NCBI RefSeq assembly: GCF_002005145.1
Contig: NZ_CP019698.1
Span: 434,001-498,000, forward strand
Source of the DNA: Desulforamulus ferrireducens
Lineage (GTDB): Bacteria; Bacillota; Desulfotomaculia; Desulfotomaculales; Desulfotomaculaceae
DNA length: 64,000 bases
Direction of reading: 5' to 3'
The position numbers and the translations under genes are program-made. Below, in pieces: positions 1 to 10,662 of this stretch. A model generated the notes under the pieces. That model was not told where the DNA came from. It worked only from the letters and a program-made list of their open reading frames with translations, and did no database searches. Numbering within the stretch: the stretch's first letter is position 1; every line of letters begins with the position of its first letter.

Positions 1-1
1 C

Positions 2-1078
2 ATGATGGAAGCCCAGCGCCCGGTAATTTATGTGGGTGGCGGTGTGGTTAACGGCGAGGCAGCGGAAGAGCTGCTATGGCTGGCAGAAACCATTGATGCG
101 CCGGTGGTTTCCACCCTTATGGGCTTAGGAGCCTTCCCGGGGGATCATCCCCTCTATGTAGGGATGTTGGGTCTGCATGGCAACAAGGCAGCCAATCTGG
201 CTGTCACCGAATGTGATCTGCTGATAACCCTGGGAGCCAGATTTGATGATCGGGTTACCGGCCGCATCAGTGGTTTTGCTCCCCAGGCACGGGTGATTCA
301 CGTGGATATTGACCCGGCGGAAATCAGTAAAAACGTGCTTTCCCACCTGCCCATCGTGGGGGATACCAAGAATGTTTTGCAAGCCCTACTGGTGCGTTTG
401 GAGAAAAAACAAAACCCGGCCTGGCGGGAAACCGTTGCCCGGTGGAAAGAGGAGTTCGCGCCCCGCTACCGGGAGCGGGCAGGTTACCTCAAGCCGCAAT
501 ATATAATAGAAGAAATTTATCGACACACCGGGGGTAACTGTATTGTAGCCACCGATGTGGGCCAGCACCAAATGTGGGCGGCGCAACATTTTACCTTTAA
601 AAGACCCCGGCAATTTGTTACCTCCGGGGGATTAGGGGCTATGGGCTTTGGTCTGCCCAGTGCCATTGGGGCGCAAATTGGCAAACCGGCAGAAACAGTG
701 GTACTGGTTACTGGCGACGGCAGTTTCCAAATGACCCTTAACGAACTTGCCACCGCTGCTGAGCAAGGACTGCCCCTGAAAATATTTGTGCTCAACAACC
801 GACGTCTAGGCATGGTACGCCAACTGCAAGAATTCTACTGTGAGAAGCGCTACATGGCGGTGGATTTTAGCTTTGTGCCCAGCTTTGCAGATTTAGGTAA
901 AGTATACGGTTTTACCGGCATTACTGTGACTAACCAGGCAGAACTGCAGGCTGCACTGGAGACAGCCTTTAACAAACCAGGGCCGGTATTGGTGGACTGT
1001 GCCATCGACCCTGTGGAAAATGTTATGCCCATGGTTTTGGCGGGCAGAGACATTAGTGACGCTTTGGATTACGAATAA
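2..1078 (+). CDS. ilvB: acetolactate synthase large subunit, C-terminal part (cut by window start)
   Basis: Acetolactate synthase condenses two pyruvates (or pyruvate and 2-oxobutyrate) with thiamine diphosphate in branched-chain amino acid synthesis. About 358 residues remain of a protein that is usually about 550 long. The central FAD/CoA-like domain is at residues 5-140 and the thiamine-diphosphate domain at about 190-340. The cofactor motif is visible: GDGSF at about residue 238 followed by NN near 267. The C-terminus (VENVMPMV region) is intact. The leuA GTG starts 20 bp after the stop, so this is the leading gene of a leu operon. Neither the regulatory subunit gene ilvN nor ilvC lies between ilvB and leuA, although they are often found there. 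Identification is firm; whether this is the main or a second paralog cannot be told. Confidence 0.93.
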   Translation: MMEAQRPVIYVGGGVVNGEAAEELLWLAETIDAPVVSTLMGLGAFPGDHPLYVGMLGLHGNKAANLAVTECDLLITLGARFDDRVTGRISGFAPQARVIHVDIDPAEISKNVLSHLPIVGDTKNVLQALLVRLEKKQNPAWRETVARWKEEFAPRYRERAGYLKPQYIIEEIYRHTGGNCIVATDVGQHQMWAAQHFTFKRPRQFVTSGGLGAMGFGLPSAIGAQIGKPAETVVLVTGDGSFQMTLNELATAAEQGLPLKIFVLNNRRLGMVRQLQEFYCEKRYMAVDFSFVPSFADLGKVYGFTGITVTNQAELQAALETAFNKPGPVLVDCAIDPVENVMPMVLAGRDISDALDYE

Positions 1079-1098
1079 AAAATACGGGAGGGAATGGT

Positions 1099-2616
1099 GT
1101 GAGTAACCGGGTGTACATCTTTGATACTACCCTGCGGGACGGCGAACAGTCCCCGGGTGTTAGTCTAAATATCAATGAGAAACTACAGATTGCCAGGCAA
1201 CTGGTACGCCTGGGTGTGGATATCATTGAAGCTGGGTTCCCCATTACCTCCCCTGGAGATTTCGCCGCGGTGCAAGCGGTGGCCAGAGAGGTGCGAGGGA
1301 TAACCGTAGCCGGCTTGGCACGGGCCAACTTTAAGGATATTGACAGAGCTTACGAAGCACTTAAGGAAGCCGAGCAGGCCCGCATCCATACCTTTATTGC
1401 CACTTCGGATATTCATTTAAAATATAAATTGCGCAAGGATCGGGAACAGGTACTGGAAGCCGCTGTGGCGGCAGTAAAGCATGCTAAAAAGTATACCTCC
1501 GATGTGGAGTTCTCCGCTGAGGATGCCTCCCGCTCGGATATCGATTACCTGAGCCGCGTCTTTGCCGAGGTCATCAAAGCGGGAGCCACGGTCATTAATA
1601 TACCTGATACAGTGGGTTATACCACCCCGGAGGAATATGCCCAGTTTATCCGTTCCATTATGGAGAAAACACCGGGCATTGAAAAGGCCATTGTCAGCGT
1701 ACACTGCCACGATGACCTGGGGTTGGCGGTGGCCAACTCCCTGGCAGCGGTGGGTGCCGGTGCCCGTCAGGTGGAGGGTACCATCAACGGTATTGGTGAA
1801 AGGGCGGGTAACGCCGCTCTGGAGGAAGTGGTGATGGGACTATACACCAGGAAGGATCGTTTTGGACTGACCACCGGTTTTAACACTAAAGAAATTTACC
1901 GTACCAGCCGTTTAGTTAGCTCGCTGACTGGTATGCCGGTGCAGCCCAACAAGGCGGTGGTGGGTAAGAACGCCTTTGCCCATGAATCCGGCATTCATCA
2001 GGATGGCGTGCTGAAGGAACGCACCACCTACGAAATTATGAACCCGGAAATGCTGGGTATTTCCTCCAACAACCTGGTGCTGGGCAAACATTCCGGCCGT
2101 CATGCCTTCCGGGAACGCCTGTCCGAATTGGGTTTCGAACTGAGCGACGAAGAACTAAACCTGGCCTTTGCCCGCTTTAAGGCTCTGGCTGACAAAAAGA
2201 AAGAAATTACCGACCAGGATTTGCAAGCCCTGGTGGAGGATGAAATCAGACAAATTCCTGAGACCTATGTCTTGGAATACTTCCATATCTCCAGCGGTAC
2301 CTCGGTAGTACCTACGGCCACCGTGGGATTAAGGGTAGGCGGGGAGCGCAAGGAGGACGCCGCTTGCGGCGATGGTCCGGTGGATGCCATCTATAAAACC
2401 ATTGATAAAATTACCGGCCTTTCCTGCACCCTGGTTCTTTACGCCATCAACGCCATTACCGGTGGCACAGATGCTCTGGGTGACGTAACGGTCAAACTCC
2501 GCTGCGAGGGTCGGGAAAAAGTCTACACCGGTCGGGGCGTCAGTACCGACGTTTTGGAAGCCTCGGCCAAGGCCTATGTCAATGCGGTAAATAAGCTAAT
2601 GTACGATATACATTGA
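1099..2616 (+). CDS. leuA: 2-isopropylmalate synthase
   Basis: Condenses 2-oxoisovalerate with acetyl-CoA, the first committed step of leucine synthesis. The 505-residue length fits the long bacterial LeuA. The HMGL-like TIM barrel starts with [11 protein letters not shown] near residue 10 and has the metal-ligand motif HCHDDLG near residue 202. The C-terminal 120 residues form the regulatory LeuA dimer domain that binds leucine. The start is GTG at 1099, behind a GGGAGGG ribosome binding site at 1086-1092. It is co-directional with ilvB upstream and leuC 63 bp downstream. Confidence 0.96.
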   Translation: MSNRVYIFDTTLRDGEQSPGVSLNINEKLQIARQLVRLGVDIIEAGFPITSPGDFAAVQAVAREVRGITVAGLARANFKDIDRAYEALKEAEQARIHTFIATSDIHLKYKLRKDREQVLEAAVAAVKHAKKYTSDVEFSAEDASRSDIDYLSRVFAEVIKAGATVINIPDTVGYTTPEEYAQFIRSIMEKTPGIEKAIVSVHCHDDLGLAVANSLAAVGAGARQVEGTINGIGERAGNAALEEVVMGLYTRKDRFGLTTGFNTKEIYRTSRLVSSLTGMPVQPNKAVVGKNAFAHESGIHQDGVLKERTTYEIMNPEMLGISSNNLVLGKHSGRHAFRERLSELGFELSDEELNLAFARFKALADKKKEITDQDLQALVEDEIRQIPETYVLEYFHISSGTSVVPTATVGLRVGGERKEDAACGDGPVDAIYKTIDKITGLSCTLVLYAINAITGGTDALGDVTVKLRCEGREKVYTGRGVSTDVLEASAKAYVNAVNKLMYDIH

Positions 2617-2679
2617 TTATATAAATCTAACCAGCCGACCATTGACGGCTAACAGTAAATATAAGAGAGGTGAAGTACC

Positions 2680-3942
2680 GTGCCAATGACCATAACAGAA
2701 AAAATTTTGGCTGCGGCGGCAGGCAAGGACAGCGTCAAACCTGGGGAGCTAATTAATGCCAGGGTAGATTTAGTACTGGGGAACGATATTACAGCTCCGG
2801 TGGCTATTAAAGAATTTCAAAAGATTGGTGTAAACAGGGTTTGGGATAAAGAACGGGTTGCCCTGGTGCCAGACCATTTCACCCCCAACAAGGACATCAA
2901 ATCTGCCGAACAGGCTAAACTGGTACGGGACTTTGCCCATGAGCAGGAGCTGACAAACTATTTTGAAGTAGGTCGCATGGGTATTGAACACTGCCTGTTA
3001 CCGGAACAGGGGCTGGTGGGACCGGGGGATGTTATTATTGGAGCCGACTCCCACACCTGCACCTATGGTGCCCTGGGTGCTTTTGCCACCGGGGTCGGCA
3101 GCACCGATTTGGCAGCGGCCATGGCCCTGGGAGAAACCTGGTTTAAAGTACCGGAATCCATTAAGTTTGTCTACCATGGCCAACTGAACAAATGGGTGGG
3201 GGGCAAAGACCTAATTCTCTACACCATTGGCCAAATCGGTGTGGATGGTGCTTTGTATAAGGCCATGGAGTTTACCGGGGAGGCCATTCGCCAACTCTCC
3301 ATGGATGGCCGCTTTACCATGTGCAACATGGCCATTGAGGCCGGCGGTAAAAACGGTATTATCGAGCCGGACGAAATTACCCGCCAGTATGTAGAAGGGC
3401 GTACCAAAAGGCCTTATACCTTCTATACCAGCGACCCGGATGCAGTCTACTCTCAGGTTTATGAGTTTGACACTTCGAAAATAGAGCCCATGGTGGCCTT
3501 TCCCCACCTGCCGGAAAATGCTCGTCCGGTTAGCCAAGCCGGCAGGGTGGAGATTGATCAAGCAGTGATTGGTTCCTGTACCAACGGCAGAATGGAAGAT
3601 TTGCGTTTAGCGGCGGCAGTTCTGCAAGGGAAGAAGGTGCATAAAAGGGTTCGCTTAATCGTTATTCCCGGTACCCAGGAAATTTATCGCCAGGCTATGC
3701 GGGAAGGCCTCTTGGAAATCTTCCTGGATGCCGGTGCGGTGGTCAGCACCCCCACCTGTGGTCCCTGTCTGGGTGGCCACATGGGCATTTTGGCCAAGGG
3801 CGAACGCTGTATTGCCACCACTAACCGCAACTTCGTGGGCCGGATGGGCCATCCCGAAAGCGAAGTTTACCTGGCCAATCCAGCAGTGGCAGCGGCCAGC
3901 GCTGTGAGCGGTCGGATTAGCCATCCCGAGGAGGTGCTGTGA
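2680..3942 (+). CDS. leuC: 3-isopropylmalate dehydratase large subunit
   Basis: The large subunit of isopropylmalate isomerase, an aconitase-family [4Fe-4S] enzyme that works with LeuD. The same enzyme usually also converts citramalate for the isoleucine route, which fits cimA downstream. It has 420 residues, the size of the short archaeal/clostridial class. Cluster cysteines are visible in GSCTNGR (about residue 300) and CGPCLGG (about 360 and 363). The start is GTG 2680 after an AGAGAGG site. The stop overlaps the leuD start (TGATG), indicating translational coupling. Confidence 0.96.
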   Translation: MPMTITEKILAAAAGKDSVKPGELINARVDLVLGNDITAPVAIKEFQKIGVNRVWDKERVALVPDHFTPNKDIKSAEQAKLVRDFAHEQELTNYFEVGRMGIEHCLLPEQGLVGPGDVIIGADSHTCTYGALGAFATGVGSTDLAAAMALGETWFKVPESIKFVYHGQLNKWVGGKDLILYTIGQIGVDGALYKAMEFTGEAIRQLSMDGRFTMCNMAIEAGGKNGIIEPDEITRQYVEGRTKRPYTFYTSDPDAVYSQVYEFDTSKIEPMVAFPHLPENARPVSQAGRVEIDQAVIGSCTNGRMEDLRLAAAVLQGKKVHKRVRLIVIPGTQEIYRQAMREGLLEIFLDAGAVVSTPTCGPCLGGHMGILAKGERCIATTNRNFVGRMGHPESEVYLANPAVAAASAVSGRISHPEEVL

Positions 3943-4442
3943 TGAAACTACAAGGAAAGGCCTGGAAGTTTGGCCATGATGTTGATACAGACTTAATTAT
4001 TGCGGCACGCTACCTGAATAGCTCCGATCCGGCGGAATTGGCCCGCCACTGTATGGAAGATGCCGACCCGACATTTGCCGGCAAGGTACAGGCAGGGGAC
4101 ATGATTCTGGCGGGCAAAAACTTTGGTTGCGGCAGTTCCCGGGAGCATGCTCCCATTGCCATTAAAGCGGCCGGTGTATCCTGTGTGATAGCCAAATCCT
4201 TTGCCCGCATTTTTTATCGCAATGCCTTTAACATTGGTTTACCCATCTTTGAATGTCCGGCAGCCATTGACGAAGTAAAGGAAGGGGAGACCCTGGAGGT
4301 GGATGCTGCCACAGGTAGCATTAAGAACCTGACCACCGGTAAGGAATATCAGGCCGTGCCTATACCGGACTTTATGCGGCAAATTATCGATGCCGGTGGT
4401 CTCATCAGCTATGTCCAAAGGAGGGTAAAGGAAAATGTATAA
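3942..4442 (+). CDS. leuD: 3-isopropylmalate dehydratase small subunit
   Basis: The small, swivelling subunit of isopropylmalate isomerase. About 166 residues, beginning [15 protein letters not shown] as is usual for the family and containing [12 protein letters not shown], the characteristic substrate-recognition segment. ATG at 3942 overlaps the leuC stop by one base and is preferred to the GTG one codon upstream. The 3' end overlaps the leuB start by eight bases, so leuC-leuD-leuB are tightly coupled. Confidence 0.95.
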   Translation: MKLQGKAWKFGHDVDTDLIIAARYLNSSDPAELARHCMEDADPTFAGKVQAGDMILAGKNFGCGSSREHAPIAIKAAGVSCVIAKSFARIFYRNAFNIGLPIFECPAAIDEVKEGETLEVDAATGSIKNLTTGKEYQAVPIPDFMRQIIDAGGLISYVQRRVKENV

Positions 4443-5517
4443 AATTGCCCTCTTACCCGGGGACGGTATTGGGCCGGAAATCGTACCCCAGGCTGTACGG
4501 GTACTTAAGGCAGTGGGACAGCGATTTGACAGAGAGTTTCAATGTGAAACAGCCCTCATCGGGGGAGCCGCCTACGATGCCACCGGCCATCCCCTGCCCG
4601 AAGAAACCCTCCGGCTCTGCCAAGCCAGTGACGCCATTATTCTAGGTGCGGTAGGCGGTCCCAAGTGGGATAACCTGGAACCGCATTTGCGGCCGGAGCG
4701 GGGGGCCCTGCTGCCCCTGCGTAAGCAACTGGGTCTTTATGCCAACCTCCGTCCGGCCACGGTGAACTTTGCCCTGGCCGATGCTTCTCCCTTAAAATAC
4801 GATCTGGTGGCTGGTTTAGATATCCTGATTATTAGGGAACTGACCGGCGGTCTGTACTTTGGGGAAAAACGGCGGGAAGACTTGCCCGGCGGCGGTCAGA
4901 AAGCGGTGGAAACCCTGGAATACAGCACCGAGGAAGTGGAACGGGTAGTGCGCCTGGCTTTCACCATGGCCCAAAAAAGAGGCAAGAAATTAACCTCGGT
5001 GGATAAAGCCAATGTTCTGGAAAGCTCCCGTCTCTGGCGGGAAGTGGTGGAAGAACTGGCTAAGGAATACCCCGATGTGGAGCTAAACCACATGCTGGTG
5101 GATAACTGTGCCATGCAGCTGGTGCGCCATCCCAAGCAGTTTGATGTGATGGTGACCGAGAATATGTTTGGCGATATCCTAACGGATTTAGCCTCCCAGC
5201 TTACCGGTTCCATCGGTATGCTGCCCTCCGCCAGTATAGGTGGGCAGGTGGCCTTATACGAACCCATCCACGGTTCTGCACCGGATATTGCCGGCAAAAA
5301 CATAGCCAATCCCATTGCCACCATCCTGTCTGTGGCGATGATGTTGCGTATTTCCTTCCAGTTGGAGGAGGAGGCCGCCGCCATTGAACGGGCGGTGGAC
5401 AGCGTACTGCAACAGGGCTACCGTACCGGCGACATCATGCAGCCCGGCAAAATCCGCCTGGGCACAGTGGAAATGACCGATGCTATTATCCGGGAACTGG
5501 GGGAGCAAGCACAATAG
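4435..5517 (+). CDS. leuB: 3-isopropylmalate dehydrogenase
   Basis: Oxidatively decarboxylates 3-isopropylmalate (NAD+) to 2-oxoisocaproate; the enzyme can also act on 3-methylmalate from the citramalate route. It has 360 residues with the isocitrate/isopropylmalate dehydrogenase fold. Visible signatures include [10 protein letters not shown] at the N-terminus, the KAN segment near residue 190 and [14 protein letters not shown] near residue 240 carrying the metal-binding aspartates. The ATG at 4435 lies inside the end of leuD, with AAAGGA upstream. Confidence 0.96.
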   Translation: MYKIALLPGDGIGPEIVPQAVRVLKAVGQRFDREFQCETALIGGAAYDATGHPLPEETLRLCQASDAIILGAVGGPKWDNLEPHLRPERGALLPLRKQLGLYANLRPATVNFALADASPLKYDLVAGLDILIIRELTGGLYFGEKRREDLPGGGQKAVETLEYSTEEVERVVRLAFTMAQKRGKKLTSVDKANVLESSRLWREVVEELAKEYPDVELNHMLVDNCAMQLVRHPKQFDVMVTENMFGDILTDLASQLTGSIGMLPSASIGGQVALYEPIHGSAPDIAGKNIANPIATILSVAMMLRISFQLEEEAAAIERAVDSVLQQGYRTGDIMQPGKIRLGTVEMTDAIIRELGEQAQ

Positions 5518-5569
5518 GTAAAAGGGCCGTTGGCCCGACCCCAAATTAAATAGCTAGGAGCCAAAAGAG

Positions 5570-7156
5570 GTGAGCAAAATTGGGGATTATCAGAACGTAA
5601 TTAAAATTTACGATACCACCCTGCGGGACGGTACCCAGGGTGCGGGAGTTTGTTTATCCGCCGACGACAAAGTCAAAATAGCCCTGCGGTTGGACAAAAT
5701 GGGCTTTCATTATATTGAAGGGGGCTGGCCAGGTTCCAACCCCAAGGATATGGAATTTTTTAAGCGCATCAAGCAGCACCAACTGAAGCACTCAGTTATC
5801 ACGGCCTTTGGCAGTACCTGCCGACCCGGGGTAGCACCGGCCGAGGATGTCAATCTCAATAGCCTTTTAGAGGCTGGGGTGCAGGCAACTGCTATCTTCG
5901 GCAAAGCCTGGGACTTTCATGTTACCAAAGCCCTCAACACCACCCTGGAAGAAAACCTGCGTATGGTGCGGGAGTCGGTGGCTTACCTAAAACGCCATGG
6001 CCTTACTGTCTTTTTTGATGCGGAACACTTCTTTGACGGTTTTAAGGCCAATGCTGCTTACGCCCTGTCAGTGCTTAGGGCAGCGGCCCAGGCAGGGGCG
6101 GATGCTCTGGTGCTCTGTGATACTAACGGAGGCAGCCTGCCCCAGGAAATTTACGAGGCAGTTACCCGGGTAGCCCAGGAAATGCCAGGTCTGGAACTGG
6201 GCATCCACGCCCATAATGATGGCGAAATGGCGGTGGCTAACACCATTATGGCCGTACAGGCCGGGGTAACCCAGGTGCAGGGTACAGTTAATGGACTGGG
6301 GGAACGCTGCGGTAATGCTAATCTTTGTTCCGTAATACCCAACCTGACCTTTAAAATGGGCTATCAGACCGTACCCAGGGAAAACCTGGTCTACCTAACC
6401 GAATTGTCACGCTATGTTTATGAACAGGCCAACCTGAGCCCGGTGGCCAACCAGCCCTATGTGGGGGAAAGTGCCTTTGCCCATAAGGGCGGCATGCACG
6501 TTAGTGCCCTGCTTAAGGAACACGGCACCTATGAGCACCTGGCCCCGGAATTGGTGGGCAACACCCGGCGGGTACTCATGTCGGAGCTGGCCGGTATTTC
6601 CAATCTGCTCTATAAATATAAGGAGTTAAATTTGGATAAGAACAGCCCGGAAGGGCGGCAAGTGCTGGAGCAGCTAAAAAACCTGGAACACCGGGGCTAT
6701 CAATTTGAAGCGGCGGAAGGTTCCCTGGAACTAATGCTGCGCAAAGCCATGAACGGCTACCAGGAACCCTTCCAGTTAGCCAGTATGCGCCTAATTCTGG
6801 AAATGCGGGAACAACAGCCCATTCACTCCGAGGCTGTGATTAAACTAAGGGTAGGGGATGAAGTGGTACACACCGCTGCCGAAGGTAACGGTCCCGTTAA
6901 CGCCCTGGACAATGCCTTGCGTAAAGCACTGGAAACCTTTTATCCAGAGGTGGCTAAGATGCGCCTCTCGGACTATAAGGTGCGGGTGCTGGAAGAAAAG
7001 GTCGGTACCGAAGCCCAGGTGCGGGTACTTATAGAAACAGGCAACGGCCAAAAAACCTGGGGCACTGTTGGTGTCTCCACTAACATTATCGAAGCCAGTT
7101 GGCAAGCCCTGGCTGATAGCATGGCCTACGGCTTACTGCCGGAAAACAAGATATAG
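5570..7156 (+). CDS. cimA: (R)-citramalate synthase
   Basis: Condenses pyruvate and acetyl-CoA to citramalate, which LeuCD and LeuB turn into 2-oxobutyrate for isoleucine without threonine deaminase. It is a LeuA homologue of 528 residues with TLRDGTQGAGV near residue 15 in place of the LeuA GEQSPGV, and EGGWPGSNPKD, the combination seen in the CimA/LeuA-like (TIGR00977) subfamily. The catalytic HAHND motif is at about 211 and a C-terminal regulatory domain covers about 390-520. GTG start at 5570 with AGGAG upstream; 52 bp after leuB, probably the last gene of the operon. Confidence 0.92.
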   Translation: MSKIGDYQNVIKIYDTTLRDGTQGAGVCLSADDKVKIALRLDKMGFHYIEGGWPGSNPKDMEFFKRIKQHQLKHSVITAFGSTCRPGVAPAEDVNLNSLLEAGVQATAIFGKAWDFHVTKALNTTLEENLRMVRESVAYLKRHGLTVFFDAEHFFDGFKANAAYALSVLRAAAQAGADALVLCDTNGGSLPQEIYEAVTRVAQEMPGLELGIHAHNDGEMAVANTIMAVQAGVTQVQGTVNGLGERCGNANLCSVIPNLTFKMGYQTVPRENLVYLTELSRYVYEQANLSPVANQPYVGESAFAHKGGMHVSALLKEHGTYEHLAPELVGNTRRVLMSELAGISNLLYKYKELNLDKNSPEGRQVLEQLKNLEHRGYQFEAAEGSLELMLRKAMNGYQEPFQLASMRLILEMREQQPIHSEAVIKLRVGDEVVHTAAEGNGPVNALDNALRKALETFYPEVAKMRLSDYKVRVLEEKVGTEAQVRVLIETGNGQKTWGTVGVSTNIIEASWQALADSMAYGLLPENKI

Positions 7157-7165
7157 TCTAGGGGA

Positions 7166-7204
7166 GTGTCATGTAACTACGGTTATGTGGCACTTTTCTT
7201 TTTT
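7166..7204 (+). terminator. rho-independent terminator of the leu/cimA operon
   Basis: A 12-bp stem (arms 7166-7177 and 7182-7193, with three G-T pairs) and a 4-base loop are followed by a T-rich tract, 10 bp after the cimA stop. Confidence 0.8.
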
Positions 7205-7206
7205 GC

Positions 7207-7244
7207 CTTAGGCCATTGGCCATCGGCCTTCAGCCGTCGGCCAA
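7207..7244. repeat. imperfect GGCC-rich palindrome
   Basis: Repeated TTGGCC/TCGGCC words form an imperfect inverted repeat around a TTC centre just behind the cimA terminator. It resembles a small intergenic palindromic element. No T tract follows. Confidence 0.4.
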
Positions 7245-7417
7245 TACGAATCATCCCTTAGCTGCGTAACAGCCCCTTTTCACCCCCACCAAGGGGACTG
7301 TCATACATCTCTAAAACTGTAGCTTATTGCCTTAATTTGTCTGACATATATTGGTATACATCTAGGTAAAGACTCATATAAATGAAGGGAGTGATTGTGT
7401 CAGGGGAGGAGTAAAAA

Positions 7418-8545
7418 TTGAAGCCCTATAAACTGGCCTTCCAGGTAATAGCCTTTTTCTTGGTTTTTACTTTACTGACCATTCCCCTTTCTGCCCATCT
7501 GGGACAAAGGGCAGCGGCCTCGGCAAACCTGTTGCAGCAGGAAATGGAGCAAACTCCAGTTCAACCGTTACCGGCGAAACCTGCTCAACCACCTGCGCCA
7601 CCACCGCAAGTTACCCTGGCCCTGGTGGGTGATATCCTCCTGGACTCCTGGGTGGGTGCGGAGATTGTCAAGCAGGGGACGGACTATCCCTGGGTTAAGG
7701 TAAAGCCTATTCTCAGCGCTGCGGATCTGGCCATAGGGAATTTGGAATCTGCGGTGGGAGTGGGTGGCTCCCCCATCAAAGGTAAAAGCTTTACCTTTCG
7801 GGCCAAACCGGAAACCCTGCAGGGTGTGGCAAACGCCGGCATCGATGTGGTGAGCTTGGCCAATAACCATGTTCTGGACTATGGCACTGCTGCCCTGGAA
7901 GAAACCCTGGTCAACCTGGATCTATACGGCATAGGACGTACCGGTGCCGGCCGCAATATCTATGAAGCCCTGACACCGGTGATCAAAGAAGTAAACGGCC
8001 TTAAGGTGGGGGTGATCTCCTTTAGCCGGGTGGTACCCTATGGCTGGTGGGTAGCAGGCCATGAGCAGCCAGGGGTGGTCAGTGGTTGGGATAATCAGTT
8101 GGTACTGGACACCATCAAGCAGTTGGACAGTGAAGTGGATATCTTACTGGTATCCATGCACTGGGGTACGGAACTGGCAGATTACCCGGCCAAGGACCAG
8201 GTAAACCTGGCCAAAGCCATGATTGACAACGGTGCAGATGTTATTCTGGGCCACCATTCTCACTGTTTGCAAGGGATAGAAGTCTATCAGAACAAACCAA
8301 TCCTCTACAGCCTGGGAAATTTTGTTTTTACCTCCAGCAGTCTCAAGGCACGCACCGGTGCCATAGCCCTGGTAACCATGGATCAAGAAGGTGTCAAGGA
8401 ACTGCAGATGATTCCCACCCGCTTGGACCGTGGCCAGCCTCAGGTGTTAGAAGGACAGAGTAAATCTGCGGAACTGGTACGCCTGCAAAACCTATCCAAA
8501 CCCTTTGGGACACTAATTGATGCCGAGGGAAAATACTACCAATAA
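7418..8545 (+). CDS. CapA-family membrane-anchored metallophosphoesterase-like protein
   Basis: Belongs to the CapA/PgsA (poly-gamma-glutamate synthesis) family, a calcineurin-like fold on the outer side of the membrane. A single hydrophobic segment at residues 8-27 would act as anchor or signal, followed by a proline-rich linker (about 45-65). Family hallmarks are visible: VGDILLDSW near 72, NLESA near 107, SLANNHVLDYG near 145, MHWGTEL near 246 and GHHSHCLQG near 279. The TTG start at 7418 has a strong GGGGAGGA site. No capsule or polyglutamate genes are adjacent, so its substrate is unknown. Confidence 0.85.
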   Translation: MKPYKLAFQVIAFFLVFTLLTIPLSAHLGQRAAASANLLQQEMEQTPVQPLPAKPAQPPAPPPQVTLALVGDILLDSWVGAEIVKQGTDYPWVKVKPILSAADLAIGNLESAVGVGGSPIKGKSFTFRAKPETLQGVANAGIDVVSLANNHVLDYGTAALEETLVNLDLYGIGRTGAGRNIYEALTPVIKEVNGLKVGVISFSRVVPYGWWVAGHEQPGVVSGWDNQLVLDTIKQLDSEVDILLVSMHWGTELADYPAKDQVNLAKAMIDNGADVILGHHSHCLQGIEVYQNKPILYSLGNFVFTSSSLKARTGAIALVTMDQEGVKELQMIPTRLDRGQPQVLEGQSKSAELVRLQNLSKPFGTLIDAEGKYYQ

Positions 8546-8553
8546 AAGTAATT

Positions 8554-8585
8554 AAGGCGATCCACAGGATCGGCCTTTTTTCTTT
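8554..8585 (+). terminator. rho-independent terminator after the CapA-like gene
   Basis: A GGCGATCC/GGATCGGCC stem with one bulged base and an ACA loop is followed by a run of T. Confidence 0.75.
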
Positions 8586-8716
8586 AACGAAATAATCATT
8601 TAGCCCCGGAAGGGTATACAGGGTTTTTAGCGAAAACACTATGTATCTAAAGAATTTTGGATTAGTCTGTCCTTTTTAGAAATAATATAAATATTTAATG
8701 ATGGAGGGAGTGCCTG

Positions 8717-9541
8717 TTGCTGGAACAAATAAAGGCGCTGAACCTTGATATTTTAAATATTACCAGCCTTTTGGATATTGTCCTGGTTAGCTTTGTTTTT
8801 TATCGTGCCATGAAGATTATCCAGGGAACCAGGGCAGTCCAACTCATTAAGGGGCTGGTAGTTTTACTGGTGGCCACCACCGTCAGCAGTTGGCTGCATT
8901 TATATACTGTCAACTGGCTGTTGGAGAAGGTGATGATGGCCCTGGTGGTGGCGTTGCCCATTGTCTTTCAGCCAGAGCTGAGACGTGCACTGGAGTCTCT
9001 GGGTCGGGGTAAATTTTTTGCCCGTTCCGTTACCACCTTAAAAGAAGCCGATATCAGCCGCCTAGCCAATGAAGTGGTACGGGGCGTTACCGTTCTGACC
9101 AAAAACAAAATGGGTGCCCTCATCATCATTGAGCGGGTTACCGGCTTAGAAGAATATATCGATACAGGGGTAAAGTTGGACGGTTTTGTTTCGGCAGAAT
9201 TCCTGGTCAATATTTTTATTCCTAAAACGCCCTTGCACGACGGTGCTGTGATTATTCGGGGGGATCGGGTGGCCGCCGCTGCTTGTTTTCTGCCTTTATC
9301 GGAAAATCCCTACCTTAGCAAAGAGCTGGGTACCCGCCACCGGGCGGGTATTGGCATCACAGAGGTTTCCGATGCCCTGGCTGTCATTGTCTCCGAAGAA
9401 ACCGGCGCTATCTCTTTGGCCATGGACGGCAAATTAGACCGCATGTTAGACGAAGCTACCCTTAAACAAAAATTAACCGCTGCCTTGGAAACAAAGCAAC
9501 AGAGCTCTTTAAGTGGCGTATTTAGGAGGAACGAACCATGA
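8717..9541 (+). CDS. cdaA: diadenylate cyclase, CdaA type
   Basis: Makes cyclic di-AMP from two ATP. It has 274 residues. Three transmembrane segments lie in the first 90 residues, followed by the DAC domain with catalytic DGA at residues 175-177 and RHR at 207-209. TTG start at 8717 with GGAGGGAG upstream. The stop overlaps the ybbR start by four bases, the conserved cdaA-cdaR(ybbR)-glmM arrangement linking c-di-AMP to cell-wall precursor supply. Confidence 0.95.
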   Translation: MLEQIKALNLDILNITSLLDIVLVSFVFYRAMKIIQGTRAVQLIKGLVVLLVATTVSSWLHLYTVNWLLEKVMMALVVALPIVFQPELRRALESLGRGKFFARSVTTLKEADISRLANEVVRGVTVLTKNKMGALIIIERVTGLEEYIDTGVKLDGFVSAEFLVNIFIPKTPLHDGAVIIRGDRVAAAACFLPLSENPYLSKELGTRHRAGIGITEVSDALAVIVSEETGAISLAMDGKLDRMLDEATLKQKLTAALETKQQSSLSGVFRRNEP

Positions 9542-10518
9542 TTCGGCTGAAGTGGAACAACAAAACCATGATGCTGTTATCTGTCCTGCTAGCGGTATTG
9601 ATGTGGATCTACGTGACCAATGTGCAGAACCCTATTAAAGAGCAGGAATTTCGAGTGGCAGTGGATACCAGAGGTGAAGTACCCCAGGATATTACCATCA
9701 GTGGCTTGCCCAAAACAGTGACTGTGCGGGTACAGGGTAAGAATGCCCAACTTACAGGTATCCGCCCGGCTGATTTTCAAGCTGTGGTTGATTTGAGCAA
9801 CCTGGAAGAGGGTACCAACAATCGTCCCATTCAAATAACACCTCCCAGCGGCCTGCAGATTGTCCAGGTTAATCCAGCCAGGGTGGACATTGTGGCAGAT
9901 CGTTTGATGCAAAAACAGTTCCCCGTTAAAATCGTACTCAAGGGTGAAACGGCCAACGGTTACTCCGTGACAGAACCGGTGGTACAGCCCACTGCAGTGA
10001 TGGTGCGGGGGGCGTCCAGTTTGCTAAAGGATATCAATAATGTTGAGGTAACTGTGGATGTTACCGGCGCCAAACAGAACATAGAACAAACTCTACAGGT
10101 TTTACTGCCCCAAGGTCTTTCGGCAGTACCGGACCGGGTGAAAGTACTGGTTCCAGTAACCAGAACTATGCCCAACCGTACCTTACAGATAACACCTCGC
10201 TATGTGGGGAACCCTGCGGAGCAGTATCAAATTGTCAAAGTCATCCCGCAGCCTGCTACCGTCCTGGTATATGCGCCCTTAGAGGTATTAAGAGATATGG
10301 AGACTATTTATACTGAATCCATTAGAATTGAGGGTATCAGCGAAAATACAGTAAGAGAAGTTCGCTTGTTGGTGCCTGAGGGAGTGGAGGAGATTATTCC
10401 CAGCAAAGTGGAAGTAACCATCCAGGTGAAACCCAAACAGCCTGTTCAGGAACCAGGCTCCACACCCACAACGCCATCAACAGAGGATACACCTACGGGG
10501 GAGAATCCTCATTCGTAG
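9538..10518 (+). CDS. cdaR: YbbR-domain protein, c-di-AMP cyclase regulator
   Basis: An extracytoplasmic regulator that contacts CdaA. One N-terminal membrane segment (about residues 10-26) is followed by repeated YbbR domains of about 80 residues each, with recurring VRVQG/VMVRG-type strands, and a proline/threonine-rich tail from about residue 300. It overlaps cdaA (ATGA) and precedes glmM, as in other Firmicutes. Length 326 is within the family range. Confidence 0.9.
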   Translation: MIRLKWNNKTMMLLSVLLAVLMWIYVTNVQNPIKEQEFRVAVDTRGEVPQDITISGLPKTVTVRVQGKNAQLTGIRPADFQAVVDLSNLEEGTNNRPIQITPPSGLQIVQVNPARVDIVADRLMQKQFPVKIVLKGETANGYSVTEPVVQPTAVMVRGASSLLKDINNVEVTVDVTGAKQNIEQTLQVLLPQGLSAVPDRVKVLVPVTRTMPNRTLQITPRYVGNPAEQYQIVKVIPQPATVLVYAPLEVLRDMETIYTESIRIEGISENTVREVRLLVPEGVEEIIPSKVEVTIQVKPKQPVQEPGSTPTTPSTEDTPTGENPHS

Positions 10519-10584
10519 GTAGATAAAATTACCAGGGGCGGACAACTGACGCAGCATGCTTCCCGGAGCATAATATTATTCAAA

Positions 10585-10614
10585 TTGACAGCGAAAACAT
10601 TAGAGATATATAAT
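10585..10614 (+). promoter_or_regulatory. sigma-A-type promoter for glmM
   Basis: TTGACA at 10585-10590 and TATAAT at 10609-10614 with an 18-bp spacer, about 50 bp before the glmM start. glmM can therefore be transcribed separately from cdaA-cdaR. Confidence 0.65.
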
Positions 10615-10662
10615 AGCTATAATTTGGTAAAATTCCTCATAACAAGGGGGAAAAGTTATCTA

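Noticed and set aside
10585-10662. N-terminal extension of GlmM
   Set aside because: These codons cover the promoter -35/-10 region, and the conserved N-terminus and ribosome binding site are at 10663.
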